NCBI RefSeq assembly: GCF_003573695.1
Contig: NC_039364.1
Span: 231,610,784-231,674,783, forward strand
Direction of reading: 5' to 3'
From: Papaver somniferum
Lineage: Eukaryota; Streptophyta; Magnoliopsida; Ranunculales; Papaveraceae
DNA length: 64,000 nt
Shown here: positions 11,201 through 21,847 of the stretch, piece after piece
How the letters are laid out: every line of letters starts with the position of its first letter
Numbering within the stretch: position 1 is the first letter of the stretch
Program-made: the position numbers and the translations under genes
The notes under the pieces: model-generated
Seen by the model: only the letters and a program-made list of their open reading frames with translations
The model's database searches: none
Told to the model about the DNA's origin: nothing

Positions 11201-12902
11201 TATCTAACATCATTGCTCCTGTTCCAGCTCCTTCAGGAATGCATACAAGATCTAAGTCAGGTATTCATGTTCCTAAACCTCTTTCTAAGGATTTTGTAGC
11301 AAATAGTATACTGAAACATCCTGTCTCTGTTGCACTTGCTACTTTACTTCAATCACCTTCTGAACCCAAAACTTTTAAAGAAGCAAGTAAGTTACCAGTT
11401 TGGATTAATGCCATGAAGAATTAATATACTGCTCTCCATGAGAATGACACCTTTATTCATGTTCCATAGCATCCCTCTATGAATGTACTCGGATGTAAAT
11501 GGGTTTATCAGACAAAATTACATGCTGATGGTACCATAGATAAACACAAAGCTAGATTAGTTGCTAAGGGCTATCATCAAGTGGATGTTATTGACTTTGA
11601 TGAGACTTTTAGCCCTGTAGTTAAAACAACTACCATTAGATGTGTTTTGAGCTTAGCAATCTCAAATAAGTGGAGCATGAGACAATTGGATGTAAGCAAT
11701 GCTTTTTTACATGGGCATTTAAAAGAAAAAGTTTATATGGAGCAACCTCTTGGTTTTGTTGATCCAGATCATCCTACTCATGTATGTGAACTTAAGAAAT
11801 CCTTGTATGGAATTAAACAGGCTCCTAGGGCCTGGTATGACAGATTCAATGGTATCTTATTAAAAGTGGTTTCAAGAACTCTAGTTGTGATAATTACATG
11901 TTCATTTATCACAAGAATTATGAGAGGATGATTCTCCTAGTCTATGTTGATGATATTATTCTTGTTGGTACTTCAAATTCTCTACTTACTTCCTTCATTA
12001 CTTCCTTGAAGTCAGAGTTTGCAATGAAAGATCTTGGTCCTCTACACTATTTTTTGGGTATTGAAGCTGTTTTTGACTCTTCAGCTAACAAAATGCTTCT
12101 TACTCAAAATAAGCATTCCTTGGATTTACTTCGAAAACATGATATGCTTGGGTGTAAACCTTGCAAAACGCCAGTTGGTTCAGGTCCAAGGGTGTCTTCT
12201 TTTGATGGAACTCTATTGTCAGATGCTGCTTCTTACAGAAGCTTAGTGGGTGGTCTTCAATATTTAACTCTCACCAGGTCTGACATTAGTTTTGCAGTTA
12301 ACTATGTGAGCCAATTCATGCACAGGCCTACTGATATTCATCTACAGCTGTCCAAAAGAATTCTCCGATATATTAAAGGTTCTTTAGGTCAAGGCATTAC
12401 TTTACAAGATGGTGATTGTTCCACTCTCACTTCTTATTGTGACAGTGACTGGGTTGGATGTCCTGATACACGCAAATCTACATCAGGTTATTGTGTGTTT
12501 GTGGGTGGCAACTTAGTGTCCTGGTCTTCAAAGAAACAACACACAATCTCTCGCTCTTCCACAGAAGCTGAGTACAGAGATCTTGCAAATGCAGCTGCTG
12601 AAATATTGTGGATTTCTTACTTATTTGAAGAACTATCCGTCTACTTATCTCTCCCTTGTCGTTTATACTGTGACAATCTTGGTGCAGGCAGTCTCACTGC
12701 AAACCCAATTTTCCATGCCCGCACAAAGCATATTGAAGTAGGCTACCATATGATTCGTGATCTGGTTAGTTCTGGTTTTCTGCAGGTTTCCTATATTCAT
12801 ACTCTCAGTCAGATCGCAAATTTATTTACCAAAGGATTGTCAAAGTCACAATTTAGCTTATTGAAGGGCAACATGATGCCTGTTGTACGTGCATCTGTTT
12901 GA
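8223..12902 (+). pseudogene. Copia gag-pol polyprotein, multiply broken
   Basis: ATG at 8223 opens an N/H/Q/P-rich leader that needs a frameshift (between about 8290 and 8400) to join the gag core (LDGSNYLVWKDQI, about 8635). Features in order: zinc knuckle CQICHKQGHQGNRC (about 9433-9474); protease DSGA (about 9678); integrase pre-domain LWHSRLGHP and CGSCQLAK; catalytic HCDIWGP, QCDGA and [17 protein letters not shown]...[10 protein letters not shown] and YVDD (about 11944); RNase H CDSDWVGC, STEAEY and RTKHIE. In-frame stops lie at 8888-8890, 9158-9160, 11422-11424 and 11467-11469; frameshifts occur near 9946 and 11865. Several stops fit C-to-T or G-to-A changes of Arg, Trp or Gln codons, as expected for methylated transposons. 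The element cannot make its own proteins. Confidence 0.93.
10963..11193 (+). repeat. 33-bp minisatellite, 7 units, in the integrase-RT linker
   Basis: Seven head-to-tail 33-bp units encode 11-residue repeats of the form ESTATVASISA / ESTGTVDPTTA. The reading frame is preserved. The repeat lies between the integrase C-terminus and the RT, a linker that is normally variable in copia elements. Confidence 0.93.
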
Positions 12903-12908
12903 GGGGGA
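12901..12908 (+). promoter_or_regulatory. Polypurine tract
   Basis: GAGGGGGA immediately precedes the 3' LTR; it is the expected plus-strand primer site. It overlaps the last codon and stop of the polyprotein frame (TGA at about 12900). Confidence 0.88.
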
Positions 12909-13147
12909 TGTTAGACTGAGTTAAGCATCCGTACTCTGTATGGACTACTTTCTTACTGTTAATCATAGCCACATGATTTAGTTTTTGTTATAGATGTCAC
13001 TTTAATTACAGTCTGTCATTCACCGCCTATAATATATCAGTCATCTCCTGTAATATTTGTTTTGTAGTTGAGTCTGTGCGTCTATATAAGACTCAGTCCT
13101 GTACTATTATAAAATTAACATTCATCGAATACAAACACAGTTTTGCA
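12909..13147 (+). repeat. 3' LTR of copia element
   Basis: 239 bp, TGTTAG...TTTTGCA, homologous to 7885-8124, including the TATA box region. Confidence 0.93.
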
Positions 13148-13263
13148 TTGCTACCAATTTTCTTCCAACTAACATGTAATTGCAAACAATTAATTACTCA
13201 TTGTAATGTGGTGATCACCTAGTAACGTGGTGATCACCTAGTAAATGAAAAAATTTTGTATAC

Positions 13264-14018
13264 ACCGTGGATAGGGCTGAACATGATTTCGGTTTTTCGC
13301 TGGAACTGGACCGAACCAGACCAATTAGGAAGAAACCAAACCGAACCATTTACTAACGGATTGGTTATGGTGTAGAAAGTGGAAAACCGATAATGTTGGT
13401 TTTGGTTTGGTTTGACTTCTAAAACCGAACCAAAAACCATTGAAAAACCGATTAATTTTTAAACTTAGTTTCTACAGTTGATTTACAAGTATTAGATTCT
13501 ACTCATTGATTTAGAGGATAAATAAAAACCCTAAATCTAATATTTCATTATGATACTCTCCATTTTTCTCTTTCTCCTTCTCTTAGTCGCCTCCCTTCTC
13601 CACCCCCAACTACAACAGTCACTGCTGCTACTCGACTTTCTTCTTCCCGTCTTCCTTCTTTTTTGTTTGTCATTAACTAAATTAAGATATATTATATATC
13701 TTCTTTTGATCTCTAGAACTAGAGTAAGCTTTAATTATTCTTGATATTTTTTTATTTTATTTTTTTTGTCTGTAAGTTTGTGTAAACCAATACTATCGGC
13801 AACTACGATTTTTTTATCTGTAAATTTGTGTTTTTTTTTTTGTTTGACATAATTATTGGTTAACCAAAAACCACTAGGAAAAACCGAAACCAACTGGAAC
13901 TATTTGGAAACCGAACCAATGGTTAATGGATTGGTTTGGTTAATATTTTTAGAAACCAATAGTATTGGTTTCGGTAGAAACCGAACCAAAACCAACTATG
14001 AACAGCCCTAACCGTGGA
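13264..14018. mobile_element. Non-autonomous hAT element with perfect 8-bp TSD
   Basis: The element itself is 13272-14010 (739 bp). The termini are TAGGGCTG...CAGCCCTA, and the flanks 13264-13271 and 14011-14018 are both ACCGTGGA. Subterminal regions on both sides are crowded with AACCGAACC / GGTTCGGTT motifs, in both orientations, the usual style of hAT transposase-binding regions. No transposase frame is present. The call rests on TIR, TSD length and subterminal structure together. Confidence 0.9.
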
Positions 14019-14117
14019 AAATATTGTTGAAATATAGCTTTTATTAATTCCCGTAGGTGGGTTAATGAATTTGAAAGTTACATGACCAAACGGTTTCAAA
14101 TTGTGATAATTCAATGA

Positions 14118-14667
14118 CATGTGGCCTATGTCAGGAATGGAAGGATGGCAAGCTGCGGCATTTCAGATATCAGGGGACAAGGCTTACTTCTTTGGTTGTG
14201 GAAGGCATGGATAGCTCCCTCTAATGCATTATTATTATTTTATTATTTTCCTGACTAGCGAAGGTAAAATTTTATAAAAGGCCTACCAGAGGTAAGCCAG
14301 AGACAAGCTCATAAAAACATACAAGGCCCTAAAAAGCCACTCAAAAAAGCTAAAGAGAAACAACCCAAAGACTTAACACCCAAACACTAGGTTAAGAAAA
14401 AAGAGTTCCAATTAGCTATGACGTAATCTAAGGAGGCGCCTCTTAATTTGATTGAGTTTCTGGCTTTCTGCACCAATATAACACCTGGAGTTTAACCTTT
14501 TTTTATGATAGAATTAACTGTGACTGTCTCATTCTCAAAGATTAAAGCATTCCTAGATTTCCATGTCGACCAACAAATGGCAGCTGGAATCAAAGGCCAG
14601 AGCTTCTTATCGATCGGGTGAATTTGACTGCACTTCCAACTCTTTATGAGCTCCCTCTAATGCTTGA
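14118..14667 (+). pseudogene. Pectinesterase remnant, copy A (chimeric, LINE-interrupted)
   Basis: About 14128-14203 encodes [20 protein letters not shown] then FFGCG, matching the segment before the GAQDTL region of plant cell-wall pectin methylesterases. It is followed at once by the protein's C-terminal end (a WIAPS(N)A-type tail, TGA at 14665-14667), so the catalytic middle of the enzyme is deleted. The junction falls at a short TGGA that both sides share. The tail is further shifted by one base relative to copy B and is interrupted by a LINE (14228-14648). The 3' flank is homologous to that of copy B (41918 onward), so the two arose by duplication. Not functional. Confidence 0.85.
14213..14663 (-). 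mobile_element. 5'-truncated LINE with 15-bp TSD
   Basis: Body 14228-14648. Identical 15-bp flanks AGCTCCCTCTAATGC lie at 14213-14227 and 14649-14663. The 3' end (left, on the minus strand) has a TAA-rich tail (AATAATAATAATGCATT when read on the minus strand). The coding remnant near 14420-14620 reads LWPLIPAAICWSTWKSRNAL, the segment after the RT zinc-binding domain of plant LINEs, with a stop/frameshift downstream. Truncation, simple-sequence tail and long TSD are the hallmarks of target-primed reverse transcription. Confidence 0.9.
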
Positions 14668-15480
14668 ACCTCCCTTTCGTTTACATTTGTTTCTTCGGTA
14701 TTATCTCCACACGATTGTACCTAGAAAAATCCTCATATAGACAGTTGGCACATACATCTCTAAATTCATATATTGTTCATTTTGTTGCGTCAACCATAAT
14801 TGATTCTTTTAGGTCTAACGCACTCTCATTATAAATTTATAGACTTAAATCCTTATATATCATATCTCGTTTATATTTTCAATTAATTGTTACAAATACA
14901 TGTTGTGCGTAAAATTACAATAATGTGAACAAAAATAAAGACCGGCAAGTTTTACATGTTTATCTGTGTATAAATGAATTCATTTGACAGTTTTATATGG
15001 ATCATGCTTAGTAATGTAAAAGATGGAGTTGATCCGCATACAAAAAATACAGTGAAGTGTTAATGAATCAATGAGCCGTGTAATCATCTTAATTACAAAT
15101 TTGCATATTGGGATGACTGAGGAAATTGAAAATTAGCCAAATGAACAGGTATTCTGATGATGGGAGAAGGTGCATCACGGTTTATCTTATTCTTTTTCGG
15201 CTGATATGTTCTACTTATTTATGTTTAAGTTCCAATTATGACCTAGACTTAAGTTGGCATCAGCTGGAGAGAGGATATATCAAGATCCATGTATCAGTTC
15301 AGGTGGATTACTGGATTCCATTCATCTGCTTCCCTAGAAACATGCCCATTCTAGTCACTTTTGTAAGGGAGTCATCTTAGGCCTTGGGTATCTCTCTTAT
15401 TTCATTTCTAACAAATATTTCTAACAAGTTTATTTGGTATAATGTAATTTTTTTTTTTTTTTTGAGTTTTTTCAACTCAC
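14668..15480. repeat. 3' flank of pectinesterase copy A
   Basis: Aligns by eye with 41918-43080 (for example CTTGAACCTC(C/T)CTTTCGT, ATATAGACAGTTGGC and AAATTAGCCAAATGAACAGG in both) and in part with 18170-18330. No gene is seen in it. It ends in a T-run near 15450-15464. Confidence 0.7.
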
Positions 15481-17291
15481 GTTCTCCCTTTAAGATGAAT
15501 GAGATTAGAATGCCAAAAGTTTTTTTTTTTTTTGGTCAATCAACATATTTCAATTCATTCAAATCAAAATACAGATTACATGATCCCTTACAAGAATAAC
15601 AAAAAAATCAAAATACAAGATGATTAAACCCCTAATACAATTAAAGATACCAATTACAAGTATATCGCGAAGAGAAAGAGCCATAAACCGTAAAGATACC
15701 CGATTTTTATGTAGTAGGGTAAAAAGATGGTATTATCCGGAATCAATTCCGACCATTTAATCTGATTTTCTTCTTCTTTGATAAGAGATGCTCCTAAAAG
15801 AAAGGAGTATTTTGCCCTTACTCTTGTATACCCAAACGATCTCGGATTCCCTAAATCTCTTATATTAAAAATTGATTCAAAGCAATACCGTGTTGGATGA
15901 TTGATGTTTCTGAATCGAGAATAACAAGCCACAATCCAGCCATGAAGATCTGAAAAAATCGCCCGTAAAGCGAAGAGACAATCGTCCAAAATGACGAAGA
16001 AAAATCACCCCAAATGGCCAAGAAATATGCCGAAAGACATCAAAACAATAAAAAACATATTGTATTTGATTAACTAATAGCTAAAACTTAAAAAAAGAAA
16101 AGAAATCTTTCCCGAATCTGGTCCAAAAGGATCAAATCTTAGCAAGAGGTTGATGAAAGTTTGGGTTTTTTTTTTCTTTTTCTTTTGGTGAGAGAAAGAG
16201 TTTTTTTTTTCATCTCCAGTTCTCCCTTTAAGATGAATGAGATTAGAATGCCAAAAGTTTTTTTTTGGTCAATCAACATATTTCAAATCATTCAAATCAA
16301 AATACAGATTATATGATCGCTTACAAGAATAGCAAAAACATCAAAATACAAGATGATTAAACCCCTAATACAATTAAAGATACCAATTACAAGTATATCG
16401 CGAAGAGAAAGAGCCATAAACCGTAAAGATACCCGATTTTTGTGTATGTAGTAGGGTAAAATGATGGTATTATCCGGAATCAATTCCGACCATTTAATCT
16501 GATTTTCTTCTTCTTTGATAAGAGATGATCCTAAAAGAAAGGAGTACTTTGCCCTTAATCTTGTATACCCAAACGATATCGGATTCCCTAAATCTCTTAT
16601 ATTAAAAATAGATTCAAAGCGATACCGTGTTGGATGATTGATATTTCTGAATCGAGAATAGCAAGCCACAATCCAGCCATGAAGATCTGAAAAAATCGCC
16701 CGTAAAGCGAAGAGACAATCGTCCAAAATGACGAAGAAAAATCGCCCAAATGGCCAAAAAATATGCCGAAAGACATCAAAATAAAAAACATGTTTTATTT
16801 GATTAACTAATAGCTAAAACTTAAAAAAGAAAAGAAATCCTGTCCGAATCTGGTCCAAAAGGACCAAATCTTAGCAAGAGGTTGATGAAAGTTTGGTTTT
16901 TTTTTTTCTTTTTCTTTTGGTGAGAGAAAGAGTTTTTTTTTTTCATCTCCCGTTCTCCCTTTAAGATGAATGAGATTAGAATGCCAAAAGTTTTCTTTTT
17001 CTTTTTTTTTTTTTTGGTCAATCAACATATTTCAATTCATTCAAATCAAAATACAGATTATATGATCGCTTACAAGAATAACAAAAGCATCAAAATACAA
17101 GATGATTAAACCCCTAATACAATTAAAGATACCTACAATTATATCGCGAAGAGAAAGAGCCATAAACCGTAAAGATACCCGATTTTTGTTTATGTAGTAG
17201 GATAAAATGATGGTATTATCCGGAATCAATTCCGACCATTTAATCTGATTTTCTTCTTCTTTGATAAGAGATGCTCCTAAAAGAAAGGAGT
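15481..17291 (-). repeat. Tandem array of a poly(A)-ended repeat, about 2.5 units
   Basis: Units start at 15481, 16219 and 16952 (each GTTCTCCCTTTAAGATGAAT), giving periods of 738 and 733 bp; the third is cut at about 17291 by the SINE. Read on the minus strand each unit ends TATGTTGATTGACC followed by an A-run, like a reverse-transcribed RNA with poly(A). Each full unit has a minus-strand frame of about 110-140 residues starting MDDCLFALRAIFSDLHGWIV (15989 and 16726), similar between units but matching no family I recognise. It could be a head-to-tail retroposon or a tandem duplication of one insertion. Confidence 0.75.
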
Positions 17292-17490
17292 TTGATTATA
17301 ACCATCTGGGGTTAGCCCAGAGTTTGATTCTCAAGTAGGAGGTCAGCGGTTCGAGTTTCCGCTCAAACATTGGAGATCTCGTGTAATCCAACTTATTGTG
17401 GGGAAAGGGGCCGAGTTTTCTCAATGGGAGTAAGCCGGTGGCTACGCTGCCAGGGGCAGGACGGGCCTATGCCTAGTTTCAAAAAGAAAA
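17292..17490 (+). mobile_element. tRNA-derived SINE
   Basis: Contains a pol III box A-like GGTTAGCCCAG (about 17310) and a box B GGTTCGAGTTTCC (17348-17360; consensus GGTTCGANNCC) about 40 bp apart. It continues into a GC-rich body (GGGGAAAGGGGCCGAG, GTAAGCCGGTGGCTACG) and ends in an A/G-rich tail near 17480-17500. Length and box spacing fit plant SINEs. Its left end interrupts the third unit of the tandem array. Confidence 0.75.
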
Positions 17491-17684
17491 AGAAAAAAAT
17501 TTATCTAATCTGATTGGTCCCTAACAACGGCCATCACTAACTTATTGTGGGGAAAGGGGCCGAGTTTACTCAGTGGGGAGTAAGCCGGTGGCTACGATCC
17601 CAGTGGCAGGACGGGCCTATGCTTAGTTTCAATCTTTTTTATTTATTTATCTAATCTGATTGGTCCCTAACAACGGCCATCACT
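17390..17684 (+). repeat. 149-bp tandem duplication spanning SINE 3' half and flank
   Basis: Units 17390-17538 and 17539-17684 each run from AACTTATTGTGGGGAAAGG, through the SINE end, to GGTCCCTAACAACGGCCATC. The duplication includes non-SINE flank, so it happened after SINE insertion. Confidence 0.85.
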
Positions 17685-18426
17685 AATATTTGAGAGACAT
17701 GTAGTGGCACGGACAGCTAATATATATTGATGCATCTAGATGGGTGAAAAAGCGAACACCTATATAAAATTTATATTCGTTGCCAATGCAATATGGTGCC
17801 TAACATAAAAATCATTTTCATGCTTCAAAAAATAAAAATAAAAATCATTTTAATAAAATATATAAAATTGAAAAAACCGCCAAATTTCACATGTATTTCT
17901 AGTTTTCTACCTATGAACTAAATCATTGGATTGTTTTGTATGGGAAACTATACTCTTTGATACCAAAATTAATTAGGACACCTAGAGTTAGATAGACGAA
18001 TGATTATTTGTAAATTCAACAATTTATAAACAAAAACCCAACACTTAAGGTTTAAAGTGGGAGTTATCAGTTATGTACCTCTTATCCGATAATTCATTTT
18101 CACTTGGCTCCCCAAGACATTAACTGCAATGTCGTTCTGAAAGTGCTGGACCTGTAATCTTTTTTTATTCATTTCATTTATATGTTCCAACTGTTACCTA
18201 CAAATATCCGAGAGCCTAAAACTACAATTGTATGAACAAAGATGAGGCTAAGTAACAAGTTTTGCATATGTTGACTTGTCTATAAATAGATTCATTTGAT
18301 TGTTCTGAATGGTTACTTGGCTAGGGAAAAGATAAACTATACTCTATGTGAAACTAATCAGCCTACAAGAATTACATTTAGGTGTTTTGCAAACAAATTA
18401 CACGTTGGGTTGCCGGAGGAGATTTC
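17685..18426. repeat. Pectinesterase-locus flank copies; no gene
   Basis: 17685-17960 resembles 43870-43914 and 57970-58140 (for example CACTAATATTTGAGAGA(C/T)AT and CCGCCAAATTT(C/A)). 18170-18330 resembles 14880-15010 and 42160-42720 (GAACAAAGAT..., TTTACATGTTTATCTG-type blocks). This implies at least three copies of the locus flank in the window. Confidence 0.6.
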
Positions 18427-18898
18427 CTTTTTTTCGATAAACAAACGCCGATATATTAAGAAGAAGCCAAGGTTACAAAGTTTAAGATAGGAATTTAGGT
18501 CCTTCTTAGACCATCAAAAAAACAGTGCCTTCACATCACACACACGAAAATTTGTAGAAAAATTGAAGCCACAAAGAAATCTTGCTTCTTTTACTAGTCA
18601 ATCTAAGGAAAGCAATAAAGATCTACTCCTAAAGTGAAAACACACAAAAGTTAAGGCATTTCTTAATATTGTTTTGTTATCTCCAGTGAGGCTGAAAGTG
18701 ATCATCTCCATTAATCGGTAAAACAAGATTTTTGTAGTCGTTCGAGAAAAGACAGGAATAGATCTCCAGTTCCTTAATCCATAGGAGTGCATGCAGAAAT
18801 GCTTTACTTCTGCATCTAGGGTGTGGATGCCCATCTTGGCAATTACTTAATGATATACTGCTCCTTAATGGAAAGTTCTTATCTCGCCGACTCGCCAT
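18427..18898 (-). mobile_element. 5'-truncated LINE with RNase H-like fragment
   Basis: Minus-strand reading ends TATATCGGCGTTTGTTTATCG followed by an A-run, a common 3' end of plant LINEs. A minus-strand frame starting at 18898 contains RSKAFLHALLWIKELEIYSC then LFSNDYKNLVLPING, which fits the central part of the RVT_3/RNase H domain (E-x-KA-x-L-x-A-L, then a short strand and S-D-x-x-x-L). It is interrupted by a stop after about 73 residues. No target duplication was recognised. Confidence 0.65.
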
Positions 18899-19244
18899 GT
18901 ACCCTTCAGGGAATTATTTTTAATGAACGTATTTTTTGACTTGTTGTATTTTTGGTCTGATATAAGGTTGTGAACTGCACTCAATAGCGAGGAGCTTTGG
19001 TTCAATAGCTGCACAAGCTAGAACTTCATCGGACGAAAAAACAGGTTTTGTGTTTGTGAATTGTCGTGTAACTGGAACAGGTCCACTCTATGTGGGTCGT
19101 GCCATGGGTCAATACTCGAGGATTGTTTACTCCTTCACATACTTTGATGATATCGTGGCACCAGGTGGTTGGGATGATTGGGACCATTCGAGCAACAAAA
19201 ACAAGTACGTATAAAAATATAAATTTCCAATTACTGTGAGGTTT

Positions 19245-21847
19245 TGTTAGAGCATAGCTCGGTTGAACCCACCAAGCGTTGGTATGTCAAGTTTGGTTGT
19301 CATATTTTAGTGAGCCAAAAGTCATTTAAGAGTCGCTTGATTATGTGCTAGAGTCAACTTCGTATAGGTTAGCTTGAAAGTATTAGGATATGAGACATTA
19401 CAAGTATTGCGAAGACTTGAAGAAGTGAAGAAGTAAGGAGTTACAAAGACAACATCATCCTTCCACTTGAGGTTAGTGATATTTGACTTGAACTATTTCA
19501 TTCCCTAAGGTATCTTTCAAGTCATGCATATTGAAAACAAAACTGCGAAGCATGAATGATTATACTCTAGTTAGACATAGTATTAAGGAATACAATATGA
19601 GGTTTATTGCTTAACCATTAAACTTTTTAGATAAGACATCGACATAACCATTAAACTTATTATGTATGGGTATAAGGTGAAGATTTCATCCTAGGAAACA
19701 ATGTTTTATATTTGTTTTAAGGAAGTAAATTCATGAACTTGTTTTGTGAATCGAAAGAGAAATCGTCAGGCATTATTGGTATTGTTATTCATTGCATATC
19801 TTTTGAACTACCAATATGTGTGATTAGTATAACCACTCATGACTTGTGTATGTTATTGGTAAAACTATTCACAAAGGCCCGACTTTTGTATTGGTATGAC
19901 TTTTATTAGTGAAATCGATCTTAAGTAATCACCTGAGATGGTATGATCGATTTAGTGTTATTGGTACGACCGACTCTGGGTAAAGGGGAACCAATCCTAG
20001 TAAGAGGTGCAACCTATCACAAATGGGAATCGATCCGTGTATGAGGTGCAACAATTTTTTAGTAGAAAGGGGAACCGATCCCATGGACATGTGCAACACG
20101 TTTTTAGGCAAAGGGGAACCGATCCTATGGACATGTCAGTAAGTACAAGTTAGATACCATATATATGTGGGGAACCGATCCTAGTACCTAGTAAACCGTA
20201 TTTTGGTAACTGGTGTGACTATGCAAAGTACTCACGTGGAGGTAAAAACGAAACTTGTTTTGGTAGAAACGTGAAACCCATGTTTGGTGATTGAGTGTTC
20301 TTGATCAATCACGTAGTTCTTGAAAGTCAGATGAACCAATTCTAAACTTGTTTGTAAGTGTGGAAAATCAGTTTCAAGATTTTAAGTATGAAAGAGGACT
20401 TACAAAGTAAGGATGTCGACATACTTTGAACATGTGCAGTAACGCTTATCTTTAATTGTTCAAAGTTATTCCTTAATAGCTAAAGGAAGAAAATCCCGGA
20501 TCAAATAAAATAAATTGAGAATCTTTTATTTAAGGTTTTTAATTTTATTTTTGGAAAATGATTAATTAGTAATGTGTATTTTCTAGTTGGAGATTTTCTA
20601 AGAGATTTTCGGTCATTATTTGGACAAAGCATTTCCAGGAATTATGGAAACCGAATCTGGAATATATTGCATATCTTGAGAATATTTTCGTTTTTGCAAA
20701 TTCCTTGGTGTCCAAACTTCCTTGGTCTATAGATATCAAAGTTTGCATTTCGAGCAAACTAATCCTTAGAGACAGCAAAACTATCTCAGTTGTGCTGCTA
20801 CTGGTGAAGCCGCCTATTCGGAGAGGAGAGTAACCTAATTAGGCGAAATCTCTTATGGACGCTCAGTTTAAACACTTCTTTGGGACTGATAAGCTCTATT
20901 AGTACCGTTGATGGGAAACTAGATAATTGAGGTTTATCTTTTGTTTTCGATTAATTTGATTGACTAACGGTGGTTGAACTTTGATTATACCTAGTTTGTT
21001 TACGCTTGAGAATCTTCTCTTCTGATATAAGATTTACTCAAACTAGGTCGAAGTTTCGACGGGGATCTTTAGACTATTTGTAGATTTAAAGACGTCTTGT
21101 GATAATCCATTGTTAACAGACTCTGTTCTGTGCGTGATTGATCACAAGATATTCAAGTTGATTGTACGCAGGTGTTTATTGAAGATCTAAGAAGATTTGA
21201 AGACAAAAAAGACTTTGAAGATTTCTGATTTAGGTTCATAATCTTTGGTGTGCACAATACTTGTTTCGGTAAAAGAGGATCCAACTATAATCGGTTTATC
21301 CTTGTGGTAGATTAGATTCATTAGTTGTGTAGATCAGCATCAATACAATTCTTTGTGATTAAAAGTATTGATTGCAAAATCTTAACAATTACTTTGGAAG
21401 TTGATAATAAGATAGATCTAAGAACCCGACAAAGGAGTTTATTGAGATAAACAGAAGAGCCTTTTGTCGAAATCACATCACTTGGTTGAAAAGAGTTGAT
21501 ACCAAACAGATTTGTTGTTCCTTTACTGTTTGGAATACGAAGCAAAGTAATTTTTCCAAGTACGTGACTTATTACAAGTCGGGGGCGTGGGAATACCGAC
21601 GGAACTAGGTGAACTATAGGTTTAGTTGCTTGGTCTCAACTATACGAAGTTGGTTTGATTTTGTATAGCGGCTTAATCTTGAGAGTATTCAATTCTAGAC
21701 AAGGTACTGGGGTTTTTCTGCATTTGAAGTTTCCTCGTTAACAAAATCTTACTGTGTCATTTACTTTTATTTTCCGCAATTATAATTGTGGTTATTATAA
21801 TTTAAAGTAAATTAGACAAACGTTAATTCCTATTTACCTGATAAGTA
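19245..21847 (+). repeat. LTR1, missing its last ~214 bp
   Basis: Begins TGTTAGAGCATAGCTCGG. It aligns with LTR2 up to GATAAGTA (equivalent to 26468) and then abuts the start of LTR2 directly, with no internal region between. Confidence 0.88.

Larger units (their letters stand above)
7885..13147 (+). mobile_element. Ty1/copia retrotransposon, nearly complete, decayed
   Basis: A 5.26-kb element with two LTRs (about 240 bp each), a tRNA-Met PBS, a gag-pol region in the order gag, protease, integrase, RT, RNase H (diagnostic of Ty1/copia) and a polypurine tract. The LTRs begin TGTTAG and end in CA. By hand I count about 14-18 differences between them, which implies an old insertion. The 5 bases outside the left LTR (GGATG) and right LTR (TTGCT) do not match, so there is no intact target duplication; one end may have been altered by recombination. 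Short LTRs and gag style suggest an Ale/Retrofit-type lineage (inference). Confidence 0.95.

Noticed and set aside
10715..11299. Long frames on both strands overlapping the copia linker
   Set aside because: They are out-of-phase readings of the 33-bp minisatellite; the true frame is the polyprotein.
13550..13744. Hydrophobic 64-residue frame resembling a membrane peptide
   Set aside because: It lies inside the hAT element and arises from CT-rich sequence; no conserved features.
15481..17291. Centromeric or telomeric satellite array
   Set aside because: Only 2.5 units, each with an A-tail and an open frame, which fits retroposition better than a satellite.
17310..17360. Functional tRNA gene
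   Set aside because: Box A and B are present, but the sequence does not fold into a cloverleaf and continues into a SINE body with an A-rich tail.
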